Below are positions 11,724-22,288 of a stretch of DNA of 64,000 nt, one piece after another (within the stretch, counting starts at the first letter, position 1; the number at the start of each line of letters is the position of its first letter). The stretch is from Ostrinia nubilalis (lineage: Eukaryota; Arthropoda; Insecta; Lepidoptera; Crambidae). The stretch covers positions 937,501 through 1,001,500 of the forward strand of contig NC_087093.1 in the NCBI RefSeq assembly GCF_963855985.1, given 5' to 3'. A program made the position numbers and the translations under genes. The notes under the pieces are model-generated. The model did no database searches and was not told the DNA's origin. It worked only from the letters and a program-made list of their open reading frames with translations.

Positions 11724-11968
11724 CACGTCCTCGTGTGGATCAGCATTTAAGTCGTCATGTAATATGACAACCTCACTCATGTAACTTAAAGTACCGTTCG
11801 GCTATCCTACAATACCACTATGAGTAGGAAGGTGCATGTCAGTAAAATGTCAGGTCTCCACAGATTCAAATCAAAACTACAAAGTTTTCAACTCAGTCAA
11901 GAACAAATCTAGTTTCAACTAGAGTCTTAAAGTTATTTCAACCAAAACTAAGGCCAAGGTTAACGTAA

Positions 11969-12721
11969 CTAATACCCGCGACACACTGTCACGCACTATC
12001 GGAACGCATCCGACCATCGGAATCACCATCCGATACCACCAGCGCTCACGGCCAGTCACAATGGCACTCACGGCCAATCACCATCGGTATAGATGACCGA
12101 ACACAACGGCACTCTCATGGCCTCACCATCGGTATAGATGACCGAACACAACGGCACTCTCATGGCCGATCACAAAGGCACTCTCATGGCCTCACCATCG
12201 GTATAGATGACCGAACACAACGGCACTCTCATGGCCGATCACAAAGGCACTCTCATGGCCTCACCATCGGTATAGATGACCGAACACAACGGCACTCTCA
12301 TGGCCGATCACAAAGGCACTCCCATGGCCTCACCATCGGTATAGATGACCGAACACAACGGCACTCTCATGGCCGATCACAAAGGCACTCTCATGGCCTC
12401 ACCATCGGTATAGATGACCGAACACAACGGCACTCTCATGGCCGATCACATAGGCACTCTCATGGCCTCACCATCGGTATAGATGACCGAACACAACGGC
12501 ACTCTCATGGCCGATCACAAAGGCACTCTTATGGCCCCACCATCGGTACTCACGACCGATCAGCAGCTATCGAAACAAATTCAATCAACTGCCAAACCCA
12601 TGACCTCATTACTCATCATCGCCGCGCAGTCTCCGACCAGCTAAACTGGGTTAGGAATATGACCTACGATCGACAACAAGACAAGGCCCTGAGTACTCTT
12701 AGTCATGTTAACCAGCCATAA
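11969..12721 (+). CDS. Stop-free 250-codon frame across the minisatellite (putative)
   Basis: The frame is open from just after TAA at 11966 to TAA at 12719-12721. Each 69 bp repeat reads as a 23-residue unit containing TIGIDDRTQRHSHG and RSQRHSHG; the other two frames hit TAG or TGA in every unit. The part after the repeats reads on without a stop and includes SDQLNWVRNMTYDRQQ. The only in-frame ATG is near 12656, so normal initiation is not explained. It may be a decayed gag-like or captured coding region, or chance preserved by repeat expansion. Confidence 0.3.
   Translation, partial: LIPATHCHALSERIRPSESPSDTTSAHGQSQWHSRPITIGIDDRTQRHSHGLTIGIDDRTQRHSHGRSQRHSHGLTIGIDDRTQRHSHGRSQRHSHGLTIGIDDRTQRHSHGRSQRHSHGLTIGIDDRTQRHSHGRSQRHSHGLTIGIDDRTQRHSHGRSHRHSHGLTIGIDDRTQRHSHGRSQRHSYGPTIGTHDRSAAIETNSINCQTHDLITHHRRAVSDQLNWVRNMTYDRQQDKALSTLSHVNQP
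12054..12562 (+). repeat. 69 bp minisatellite
   Basis: 'tcaccatcggtatagatgac' recurs at 12123, 12192, 12261, 12330, 12399, 12468 and, varied, 12537, an exact 69-base spacing. A shorter 45-base unit precedes at about 12078. Units contain two internal 'ggcactctcatggcc' sub-repeats. Only a few substitutions separate units. Confidence 0.9.
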
Positions 12722-13080
12722 TTTTCTACAAAAGATACTACAACAATATCATCATTATTGCCACTATCCGTTTTTAAACTCATTAGCTCTCTTTCAATCT
12801 CATTAGCGCCGACAACGGCTAAACCTGATTATTTCTCGTTCTGTGGGGACGTAACATTTCAGCATCACTAGATAGCAATCGTTAGCACATTTACAAGTTC
12901 TATAAACAACTGACTAATGATTTTAAAATCACATCTGTCATTATCTCAAATCAAAACAAATTAAATAATTTTATGACATAATATAAGTACTCGTACATAA
13001 AGATCACACATTACTTACATAGGTTGTAAGGCGTCACTAGCCGTGTGGTATGTTGTCATTAAAAATAATTCAAACACGAC

Positions 13081-13290
13081 CAGTCCATAAAATCAAATTA
13101 AAACATACTCTAATTTAAAAAAATATCAAAATTCAAATTTAAATAAAATTTAAATTTAATCAAAAATCAAAATTTAAAATAAAATCAAAATGTAAAATTT
13201 AATCAAAATCAAAATTTAATTAAAATTTAAATTCAATCAAAACCAAAATTTAATTAAAATCAAATCAAATCAAAATTAAAAAGAAAGAAA
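13081..13290 (+). repeat. A/T-rich low-complexity tract
   Basis: Imperfect repeats of words such as AAATCAAAATTTAAAT run for about 200 bases inside the LTR element. Non-coding. Confidence 0.75.
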
Positions 13291-14078
13291 TCGGAAAGTT
13301 TAGTACTTGCACACAAACTTTAGATAGGTACTGCTCATAAAAACCTATCAATTTCTGAGAGCGACAACTGATAAAAATTTAATTGAATCAATAATATTGT
13401 TGAACTACACCATACTATATAATCAATCATCAAGAATAAACCGAGTGTAAATAACAATGTTCATAATTTTGAGAATACTCATGCATTTTCATTTTTACAT
13501 TGCTTCTATGCAAATTCGTTATAACAACTAGAATTTAACGACCCTAAATAGTTACGATAGCTTGGGTCCTACATGAATCCAGTTATCATGATTTTTTTAT
13601 TAAACAAAATCACCAACACTAATTTTGAAATGCGTCCTTGATTTTCTCAAATCTCTTTTTATTTTTACCTAAATACGAATTGAAATTCTTATACCATAGT
13701 CATTGTTTATTTATGTAATGTTTGGATAGGAACACTACAACAGACTTGAAAATATGGCATAATTAGAAACAATCTGACAGCATTAGAAATGTTCTAAAAT
13801 TGCATCTTTTCGGTGCATAATACCAGACATTCAGTGATTTGATTATTATCAAATTAAGTGTAGTCAACTTTATTGCGAGTAATTTGTTAAAAAGTTGCAG
13901 TCAGAAACAAGTGTAAAATCGTAGCTAGCAAAAAATATCGAAAATGTTTATGGTTAAGTAGGTAGGTAGGTACTTAACGATTGAATTCCTCCACATGAGA
14001 CCCCAAAGCTCAAGTGCTTCACTTTTGATTTTTTACACGATCCCTTTTTTTATTAATTATATTGGTTTCAAAGCTTTA

Positions 14079-14992
14079 CAGTCTTATTCATAAAAATCCT
14101 CTAAAATAGGTTTAAAACACTCATTAGTTAAAATGCTCATTAGTGCTAATAAACTTTTTATAAAATTGTCTATTCATAAACGTTCAATATACCCATTTTA
14201 ACTATCTTCTCGCTAAAAGACATTTTAGCGTTGTTATGTTGTCGTTCTGATGAATCCATAGATAAAAATGCCAAAACCAATGGCCCACGGCCCAAAAAAA
14301 AAGTTTAACGTCACTTTCGACATAATGACAATGACATTTGTTTGTTGTTTGTCATTATTGCTTGTGTTGTGTTTCGTGCAGCAGAGGTGCTTCGTGGTAT
14401 TTTTGTAAAGAAAATTGTATTGCTTAATAGAAATAAACATGGAAAACGAAAAAAATAAAAAGAACCTGTCGCCACCTTGCAACAATGTCTATTTTATTTT
14501 TAGTTCGGCATCACAAGTTACTTGTACGTTCATAGAGTAATATCCTTTTCTGTTAATATAATATTGACCTGCGTCACCACTAGAATTCTATATTTCTTTA
14601 TTTTTATATGGGTGCAATCAATACACCCCAAGACAGAAGGAAATCGCCGTACCTATATTGTAAAATCCCCTTATTACTTTACTACCTTTATAAACCTTGC
14701 AAATAGCCACACGAAAAAGAGGACGACAACTGTAACAAACCTCAAGTCAAAACGGTTCGGACTCATCTGTGATTCGGACCGGACGCAAAAAAAATCAGCT
14801 GTTGCACATTTGTCGGCCATATTTCTCTTTATTAGAGGTTTAAAGTAGGGTCGACCCTGTTATAAGTTATGAAGCGGGTATTGAATACTTACAAAGCTTT
14901 TTAGCGGTATATGACGTTTATGAATAATACTTTTCGGGATTTTCACTATAACAAGCTAATAAACCTATTTTAACTTTTTATGAATAAGACGG
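14079..14992. mobile_element. TIR DNA element with TTA target duplication, nested in the LTR element
   Basis: Left end CAGTCTTATTCATAAAAA; right end reverse-complemented CCGTCTTATTCATAAAAA. Flanks are TTA (14076-14078 and 14993-14995), as expected for PIF/Harbinger-type insertion. The 914 bp body carries short frames (14234-14485 minus, 14522-14848 plus) with no recognised transposase domain. Superfamily is inferred from the TSD only. Confidence 0.6.
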
Positions 14993-14995
14993 TTA

Positions 14996-16726
14996 GTGTT
15001 TTAAACAAGGTCTCTTTACAAAAAATCCCTTGTTCGATGGATTCCAAAAGAAGTATGACATCATTATGTCAGCATTATTATTATAAAATGGAATGTATCT
15101 AGTTACTTACATTTCCTAGAGATTTGTAAAAATACAGAAAGTGAACTTCTCAAAGGATTGGAAACTGTATTGCGATTTTCATTAAATTCATAATAGCCAA
15201 TATACAGGCAAACAGTAGGTACACGTTTAGTAATGACGTCTAATGTGACACCAAAATATTTCATACGCTGCCCAAATTTTTTTGCATAAGGTGTTAAAAT
15301 GCATCACAAAAAGTATTCGCTAGATGACAGTACTATTAGCGTATTACTTTTGCGTTGACACTAAAACATGCCTTTCCTTGTACCTAACAGTATGAAAAAT
15401 CAAATGTAAGGCGTACTGAATTTATACGTACACTGTGACTTCAGCAAATCAATCTTAATACCCTCAGATCATAGAAGATCTGAGTTAACACCTAACATCT
15501 GTGGATGCTACTGTCCACGAAAGTGTTAAATCCGTCTATCTTTTCATCATTAGTGTGGCAAACAACAAATGTATAGCTAGATAGATGAACAATTTGCTTA
15601 TTTAAACTAGCAATAAAACAACAGTGGTAGTTGTTCACCCTTTAAGCATTAGGAGAGCGCCTCTTCAGGGGACACATGAGTCACAATTCTATTTGAGATT
15701 ATCCAATTTTTTGATACAGTTTTATAACGATAAAACACAAATATTATTCATTCACCGCTCCACCACACCAGCGCTTTTAGATTGGGTCCTTAAATTTAGG
15801 TAATTGCACAACAATAATAGAACCAAAAATTTGGAAGGCGGAAAAGTAATCCTTTTAATAGTTTATAACTTTCAGTGGTAGTACCAAGTATTACTGGTAT
15901 TACCATTTTAAATGATCTATGACCGATTCAAAAAGATTCAGTTTGGTGAAAATATCAACTTTCAATTTTACCATTACTTAGAATACTTGTCTATTCTAAA
16001 GTAGGATTTTTTTTATTAATCAATTTTATCCTTCATGTATTTTTGACACAGTATACATTTTTATTTAAATTTCATAGTATATCTGTTTCATTAACTTTAG
16101 CACGATCAGATGGTGTGCCTGCTTCACACAAATTAACCATTCGTCATTTTTTTTACATCTTTCGAGTTTACAACAGCCGGTGCAACTCGAGCAAAGTCAA
16201 GCAAAAAGTGGTAATAATTATTTTATTATTGCCTAACCACGTATCGTGTCAAAGCATATTATTGAGTTACAATCTAAATCTCACGAGCCATCTCAATGTA
16301 CTAAAAATTACGATCAATAAATAATAAGTTACCACCACATAGTACCTATTTTCAGGAATCACACGAAAATTACAAAACAACGTATCAAATCAACAATCGA
16401 TCACATAAGTATCAAAACAGACTTGAGACTAAACGTTACCACATGCAAGTGACCACATACATTATGTGTCATCCAGAAAATGTATTAACAACATTTTCTA
16501 TAATCAAAGAACAATCAGCCTCAAAGTCAAAATAAAAATGGAACGACTGACCGTATGCAGCAATCTCCACCACCGTGCAGGACCGGTGATGCTACTCAGC
16601 TCCTGATGACCGTACTTTACCAGAAGCTGTCGTCACCTGGACACGCGGACACCGTGACCCAAACCACTCTGCAGGTGCAGAAAGTCCACGCCATTTCGCA
16701 CTCGCGACGCGGAATCCCACTTCTGA
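14996..16726. other. 3' interior of the LTR element, no recognised coding
   Basis: Only short frames occur. The frame at 16555-16848 runs from the interior into the 3' LTR and matches no retroelement protein I know. No RT or integrase motif is visible on either strand. Confidence 0.6.
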
Positions 16727-17338
16727 TGTCGGAGCGTCTGGCTCTCGGACGGCACCAGAAGGGTCTCTCATTGAATTCATACTATCTACCTATGTGGGCG
16801 TATAGGGAACACGTGCGAGTGGATACTAACTCTAATTATAATCACTGATTATAAACGACTAACTTTACTATAGACTAGAATGTAAAGACTGGTTCGCAAT
16901 ATAATCAATATTGTCCACAGTTAAATTTAACAGAAAGATCAAAGTTACTGAATTAGTTTAACAAAGCTAGAGACGCCTAAATTAAATAGATTGGGAGCGA
17001 TTGACGAATTTGTGAACCACGCCCAGTCACCACCACGTCCAAAACCCGAATGTACAATGACTCTAACACTGAGTCCCAAAATCTCTACGTTCCAGGGCTC
17101 TGTACCTGAAGTTTTTGTAAAGCTATTAATCCATCAATACTGCACTTGAACGGGTCCACAACTACGTCAGGCAACATGGAGATTTATGTCACCTTCGTTC
17201 CCAGGCGCGCACTTAACTCTGGCATAAGAGCTTTGGCGCTGCTTAAAATTCCATAGCAATAAACTAGCTAACACATTGAAAGTGTTGTGAGAACTATAAC
17301 ATTAAGTTATTTAATTTATTGCGCCCCGCGCGCCGACA
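16727..17338 (+). repeat. 3' LTR (612 bp)
   Basis: Same length and, by reading, same sequence as 11094-11705. Immediately followed by TATA and then a palindromic MITE. Confidence 0.82.
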
Positions 17339-17342
17339 TATA

Positions 17343-17606
17343 CAGGGTGTTAGGTAAATGGGTATATGAGCCGACACTAGCCCATGTTAACATGGTCATA
17401 TAAATGGTATGATGAAGTCAGAAAATTGATATCTTCATTTTAATTATTTTAATTTTCATACAAAACGGATTTTATAAAATTTATTATGTATGAAAATTTA
17501 ATAAAATTAAATGATGATATCAAATTTCTGACTTCACCATACCATTTATATGACCATGTTAACATGGGCTAGTGTCGGCTCATATACCCATTTACCTAAC
17601 ACCCTG
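17343..17606. mobile_element. Palindromic MITE, TA target, CAGGGTG ends
   Basis: Long inverted arms (CAGGGTGTTAGGTAAATGGG ... and its complement) with TA on both sides (17341-17342, 17607-17608). The arms pair over roughly 100 bases with an AT-rich centre. A second copy is at 61389-61644. Confidence 0.8.
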
Positions 17607-17608
17607 TA

Positions 17609-17830
17609 TAATAATATTATAAATGCGAAAGTAACTCTGTCTCTCTTTCACGCCTAAACTACTGAACCGATTTTGATACAATTTGGCATAGAGATAGTTT
17701 GAGTCCCGGGAAAGGACATAGGATAGTTTTTATCCCGGTTTTTTAAACAGGGATGCGCACGATAAAGTTTTTTTGTGACAGACAAAATTCCACGTGGGCG
17801 AAGCCACGGCCACGGGCGGAAAGCTAGTAG
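17609..17830 (+). mobile_element. Helitron-like (HeLEP1/Lep1-type) non-autonomous copy
   Basis: Runs from 'ataatattataaatgcgaaa' through 'ctactgaaccgattttgata' to 'gggcggaaagctagta'. It lies directly against the MITE's right end. Confidence 0.7.
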
Positions 17831-18573
17831 AATATAAAACTCTTTCAATATTCTTGAAATATAGTTTGTTGTTGTTGTTTTTGTACAGCAATCGAATTAG
17901 TAAGAGTTACTATGTAAAGAGAGGTTGAATAAATGACTTTATGGGAGAAAATTTCACATAGCGGTCTAAAACGTAACATTCATGCTTTTAATATTGATAT
18001 TGGAATTTCAACAGACTTTGAAATTCAATATTTACTGGCTCTCTACCCTCTCATCCCTCCCTACATAGTGTTAAAATAAAATGATATCAAAACGGTCAAT
18101 ATTGGCATAAAACACATTGCAATGTAAGTTATATCCCTTGAGAGAAGTTTATTAATAAGTTTGCAACAAAAAAGTTAAAAATAATAATTATTCTAATTAC
18201 CTATCTTTCTAATCGGACGCGAGCAGTTAGCTTCAAACCTGCAACGCCTTGAGCAATTACTTTCAGGAGTGATAAAATAAATGCGTTCACTAAAACTGCT
18301 AAAACTAAAAGTTTCGGCCTCCGTTTCAGCAGTGGGGAAACAGCTCAGCAATAACATCCGTGGGATGTTGCGGAACGCTAGGTCCCAGGCATTGTGAGCA
18401 ACCGAGTTAGGCAACAAGAACAATGAGGTCTCATCGGACTTAATTTAGAAACTGTAGGTCTAGTGGTAGAAACTGTGGTCTTAATTTAGAAACTTTTTCT
18501 CCTTCAAAGTCTATAATTGTTTCAAAGTGTATAATTATTTCTTAAGCCCTCATAACTTTATTCTCGCTCAACA
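17831..18573. other. Intergenic sequence, no gene
   Basis: AT-rich sequence with no coding motif and no recognised repeat. Confidence 0.4.
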
Positions 18574-18581
18574 TCCTAGAG

Positions 18582-18854
18582 CGGTGTTTTTCAACCTTTT
18601 TCATGACACGACCCCCCTAGTATGAAAAAATTTTTGGCGACCCCCCGACCGTTCGATTTTTTTTTCATGCATTTTATAATGTCGCGAAGATGTTTGTATG
18701 GACCGAATACTTCAATCCATACAACATTTGCATAATTAGATTTCGGATTAATCTGTCTTTTTTTATTGAGGTAGTTTTTACGACCTCTCGCGACTCCCCT
18801 ATAGAGGCTTCGCGACCCCCCAGGGGGTCGCGACCCACAGGTTGAAAAACACTG
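18582..18854. mobile_element. hAT MITE with 8 bp target duplication
   Basis: Target duplication TCCTAGAG at 18574-18581 and 18855-18862. Terminal repeats CGGTGTTTTTCAACCT and, reversed, CAGTGTTTTTCAACCT, followed by subterminal GGTCGCGACCC words typical of hAT elements. 273 bp, non-coding. Confidence 0.85.
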
Positions 18855-18966
18855 TCCTAGAGAATTGGGCATGGCTGAAAACCAGTGTTGCAAGGATCTC
18901 TCCTTACAACGTAGACTGAGCCAGGTCCAATTGCCTTCGGTGTACTTAGTTTTTATATTATTATAG

Positions 18967-19359
18967 TTGTACCCAATGTCTACACGTGACATCGTCAACA
19001 TCCATCGTGTGCCGCAAAGCAGCCCGAATATTACTCGTCCAAAGAACATAGTTGTCAAATTTACTAGTCAAATCACCCGGGACAACTTCATCTCTGCCAC
19101 ACGCTTGAATAAAGGGCTCGAATCAGAACAGTTAAATATTCAAGGTCCTTCACGGAAGATTTACATCAATGAACACTTGACACTAAATAGTAAAAAACTT
19201 TTTCGTAAAGCCCGAGATCTCGCCCGTGAAGCGGGATTCAAATTTGCCTGGATCAAACATGGAGTTATCCTGGTCAGGGCCGACGTCACTACTCCTGCCT
19301 TCGCTATCCGCACAGAAAAAGACTTATCTAAACTTAAGCCCAATTCCCATTTACATTAG
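18967..19359 (+). pseudogene. LINE ORF1 fragment with FP-type C-terminal domain
   Basis: About 130 codons. The segment DIVNIHRVPQSS, then RPKNIVVKFTSQITRDNF and INEHLTLNSKKLFRKARDLA, matches the domain shared by baculovirus FP protein and ORF1 of many lepidopteran LINEs (coiled-coil nucleic-acid chaperone-like proteins). The N-terminal coiled coil is missing because the insertion is 5'-truncated; no genuine start codon is implied. Confidence 0.75.
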
Positions 19360-19377
19360 TGTTACATTGTTTTTTTA

Positions 19378-19822
19378 ATGTTTGTGCATTCATTGTTCCC
19401 CAAACGTGAGTGTAATAGTGCTGTATTTAACGATACACTTCACTTGTCACCGTATTATTATGTTGCATATGTTGTGTTGTGTTTGTGTTCTCTATACGTC
19501 GCAGTGCTCTGCGCGCTGACTGGGACCGCAGGTATTCACTATTTTCTTAGACTGACCGCCGCTTATTTTCATGTTGAAATATTTGATAAATCGCACTGGT
19601 TTGCTTTTTTAAAAGTATACTTCCTTAAGGATACATATTATTATGATTTATTAATGCATTTTACTTATTTTATTGCACTTTACATCACTTGGGAAAGATA
19701 TTTTGTCCACCCAAATTTTATAAGAAAATTATTGCATTACTTTCGATTTCACTGTATTTGTAGCACAGGATATGTTACTATTGAGGTTCCTTCAGTAATA
19801 TTTGGTATTTCCACTCAGAGCA
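19378..19822 (+). other. LINE ORF1-ORF2 spacer
   Basis: This spacer happens to be open in one frame (19378-19830, about 150 codons, hydrophobic). I know no LINE with a third ORF here and see no motif, so I treat it as spacer. Confidence 0.5.
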
Positions 19823-20860
19823 ATGGCTAATAATTTAGCATTGTATTATCAAAACTGCAGGGGTCTTAGAACTAAATTAAATACTCTTTACAACAATATT
19901 ATGGCGGAGTGCTACGATGTTATAATTCTATCAGAGACATGGTTAGTCCCCGAAATCGGCGATGGCGAATTCATTGACTCCCGGTATGTTGTTTACCGGT
20001 GCGACAGAAACCGTGTGTTGAGCGGGAAGTGTGACGGTGGAGGTATATTGGTAGCTGTGCGCCGTGGACTGTCCGTAACCCGGACTGAACTAACGACTAC
20101 GCTTTACCACGACGGTTGTTATTATAAGATGCCACACAATGTCGATTATGTACTTTTAAAGTTACATTTCAAGACTAGCAATGAATATCAGACTGTATGT
20201 GGAGTGTACGTTCCTCCTAGCCAGACACTGGATAACTACCAATCCTTATTTAACTTGCTTGAAAACGAATTACTTTCCCCTGCTTCTAATGATATTTACA
20301 TAATGGACCGACTCGGTTGGGCCTGCGCTAATGCCTCGTATTCACAGTCACAGTTCTTCACTTGATATTTTAGTTCTGAATTTTCTCTCAACTTTAAACT
20401 GTAAGCAATATAACAATATTAAAAATCACCAGAATCGTACCTTGGATTTGTTAGTATCTACCGTTTTATGCTCATGTGAACCCGTGCCCATTCCTTTGGT
20501 CCCTATAGATAACTTCCATCCTCCCTTTTTAGCCATTATTCCGTTTAAATCTATTCTTAAGCCCATGCCACGTAGCTCTGTTCCTAGGTATCACTTCATC
20601 GAGGCTGATTTCTCCGCTATTAATAGCGACATTGACTTAGTGGACTGGACCTCTGTTTTGAATAGCGTTTCTTTGGATTCTGCAGTCGACACTTTCTATG
20701 AGATTATTTACAAAATTATAAAAGCCCATGTTCCAAGTCGACCAGTTAAATCTAATGAGTATCCGGCTTGGTTCTCTCGCCCCTTGATACACGTTTTTAA
20801 AAACAAGGGAAAAGCCTGGATAAAATATAAAAAATACAAAAACATAGCAGACTATGTAGT
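19823..20860 (+). pseudogene. LINE ORF2 N-terminal part: EN-type endonuclease, frameshifted
   Basis: ATG at 19823 opens MANNLALYYQNCRGLRTKLN and includes DVIILSETWL and, later, a VCGVYVPPSQ block, all typical of LINE apurinic-like endonuclease. At about 20304 the expected GDFN-containing block after NDIYIM is missing and the frame shifts; reading continues in another frame (WTDSVGPALMPRIHSHSS ... RTLDLLVST) to 20860. The catalytic Asp/Asn motif is therefore lost. Continues after the fold-back insertion at 22289. Confidence 0.8.
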
Positions 20861-22288
20861 CCAGTAGAATTAGCTTTTAAATCGGAAATAATTCCTACAA
20901 AAGATTTTATTGTTTTAATGGCTTCATTGGTTGCCCATTAAGACTCTCCTAAGTTTTCGACTTCGACGGAGTTGTGCTTAAGTGGTGGGGGCCCCCGAAA
21001 GGGGCATTTTTTCGGTTTTCCGGTTATACCGCGTAAAGGACTTACCCTATCAAAAAGTGGTCTTCATGACGGTTGAAGGGCACTTAATCCTGCATTGAAT
21101 AAGACCAAATTCATATGTTTTGGACAAACCGTTCTCGCGCTAAAGTTCGGCAAAGTAGAAAATATACGTATAATTAATGACCCTCTCCATGTCCAATGGT
21201 TTGTTACCCACAGGCTTCCTAGTCTTGAAAAGGGCCACCTCAACCAGTGTAACCCTATCAAGGCTTACGAGCTTGATGCGCCTATCCTTGTTCGTCCCAG
21301 CCGTTCCTTAACTGCGGTTGCTGCACCTCTTCCTGGCACTCACCTGAACGACTCTGTGTTACCTACTGTGGCTGCCCCTCTTCCTTGTATCCTCCTGCAT
21401 GACTACGTTGCCTAGCCGTATGCCTGGTCTAAGGTTCGACGCCAAAAATCAACAACAACAAGTTCATATTAAAACGCTGAAGAGTTTTTTGTTTGTTTGT
21501 TTGAACGCGCTAATCTTAAGAATTACTAGTTTGATTGAAATCATTATTTTTGTGTTGAATAGCTCATACATTGAGGAAGGCTATAGGATATATACAATCA
21601 CTCTACGACTAATAGAGGCGAAGCAGTAAAGAAAAATGTTGCAAGCACGGGAAATAGTATTTAAACTATTTTCACTCGTACGAAGTTGATTTTGTGGCGT
21701 CGAACCTTGGACCAGGCATATGGCTAAGCAATGAAATCGTACAGGAGGGTACAAGGAAAAGGGGCAGCCACATTAGGTTACACAGAGTCGTTCAGGAGAG
21801 TGCCAGGAAGAGGTGCAGCAACCGCAGTTAAGGAACGGCTGTGACGAACAAGGATAAGCGAATCAAACTCGTGAGCCTTGTTAGGGTTACACTGGTTAAG
21901 GCGACCCTTTACAAGGCTTGGAAGCATGTGGGTAACAAGCCATTGGACGTGGAGAGGGTCATTAATTATACGTATATTTTCTACTTTGCCGAACTTTAGC
22001 CCGAGAACGGTTTGTCCAAAACATATGAATTTGGTCTTATTCAATGCAGGATTAAGTGCCCTTTAACCGTCATAAAGACCACTTTTCGATAGGGTAAGTC
22101 CTTTACGCGGTATAACCGGAAAACCGAAAAAACGCCCCTTTCGGGGGCCCCCACCACTTAAGCACAACTCCGTCGAAGTCGAAAACTTAGGAGAGTCTTA
22201 ATGGGCAACCAATGAAGCCATTAAAGCAAAAAACTCTTTTGTAGGAATTATTTCCGATTTAATCAATTTTTGTGTTTAATTCTACTGG
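20861..22288. mobile_element. Fold-back element inserted in LINE ORF2 (1.43 kb)
   Basis: Both ends are CCAGTAGAATTA in inverted orientation. The arms (about 20861-21456 and 21686-22288) pair almost throughout, including the GTGGTGGGGGCCCCCGAAAG block, around a loop of about 230 bases. Insertion separates '..YKNIADY' from 'NEQFSLYRKRFK' of the same ORF2. No transposase is visible; the open frame TKFICFGQTVLALKFGKVEN lies in the arm and occurs in both. Target duplication could not be defined. Confidence 0.75.

Larger units (their letters stand above)
11094..17338 (+). mobile_element. Non-autonomous LTR retrotransposon (LARD-like, 6.2 kb)
   Basis: Two 612 bp direct repeats (11094-11705 and 16727-17338) start TGTCGG and end CCGACA, are textually identical, and are flanked by TATA. 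The 5.0 kb interior carries no recognisable gag, protease, reverse transcriptase, RNase H or integrase. It does hold a tRNA-Arg-like primer-site candidate just after the 5' LTR, a 69 bp minisatellite, an A/T-rich tract and a nested TIR element. Identical LTRs imply recent insertion with enzymes supplied in trans. No clear polypurine tract is visible before 16727. Confidence 0.8.

Noticed and set aside
12054..12562. CRISPR array
   Set aside because: Units are contiguous 69-base repeats with no unique spacers; the genome is an insect.
16555..16848. Retroelement protein ending in the 3' LTR
   Set aside because: No similarity to gag, pol or env that I can recognise; half of it is LTR sequence.
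17609..17830. Remnant of a coding gene
   Set aside because: Matches the widespread non-coding Helitron-like repeat, with further copies in this window.
19378..19830. A third ORF between LINE ORF1 and ORF2
   Set aside because: No known motif, AT-driven hydrophobic composition; more likely an open spacer.
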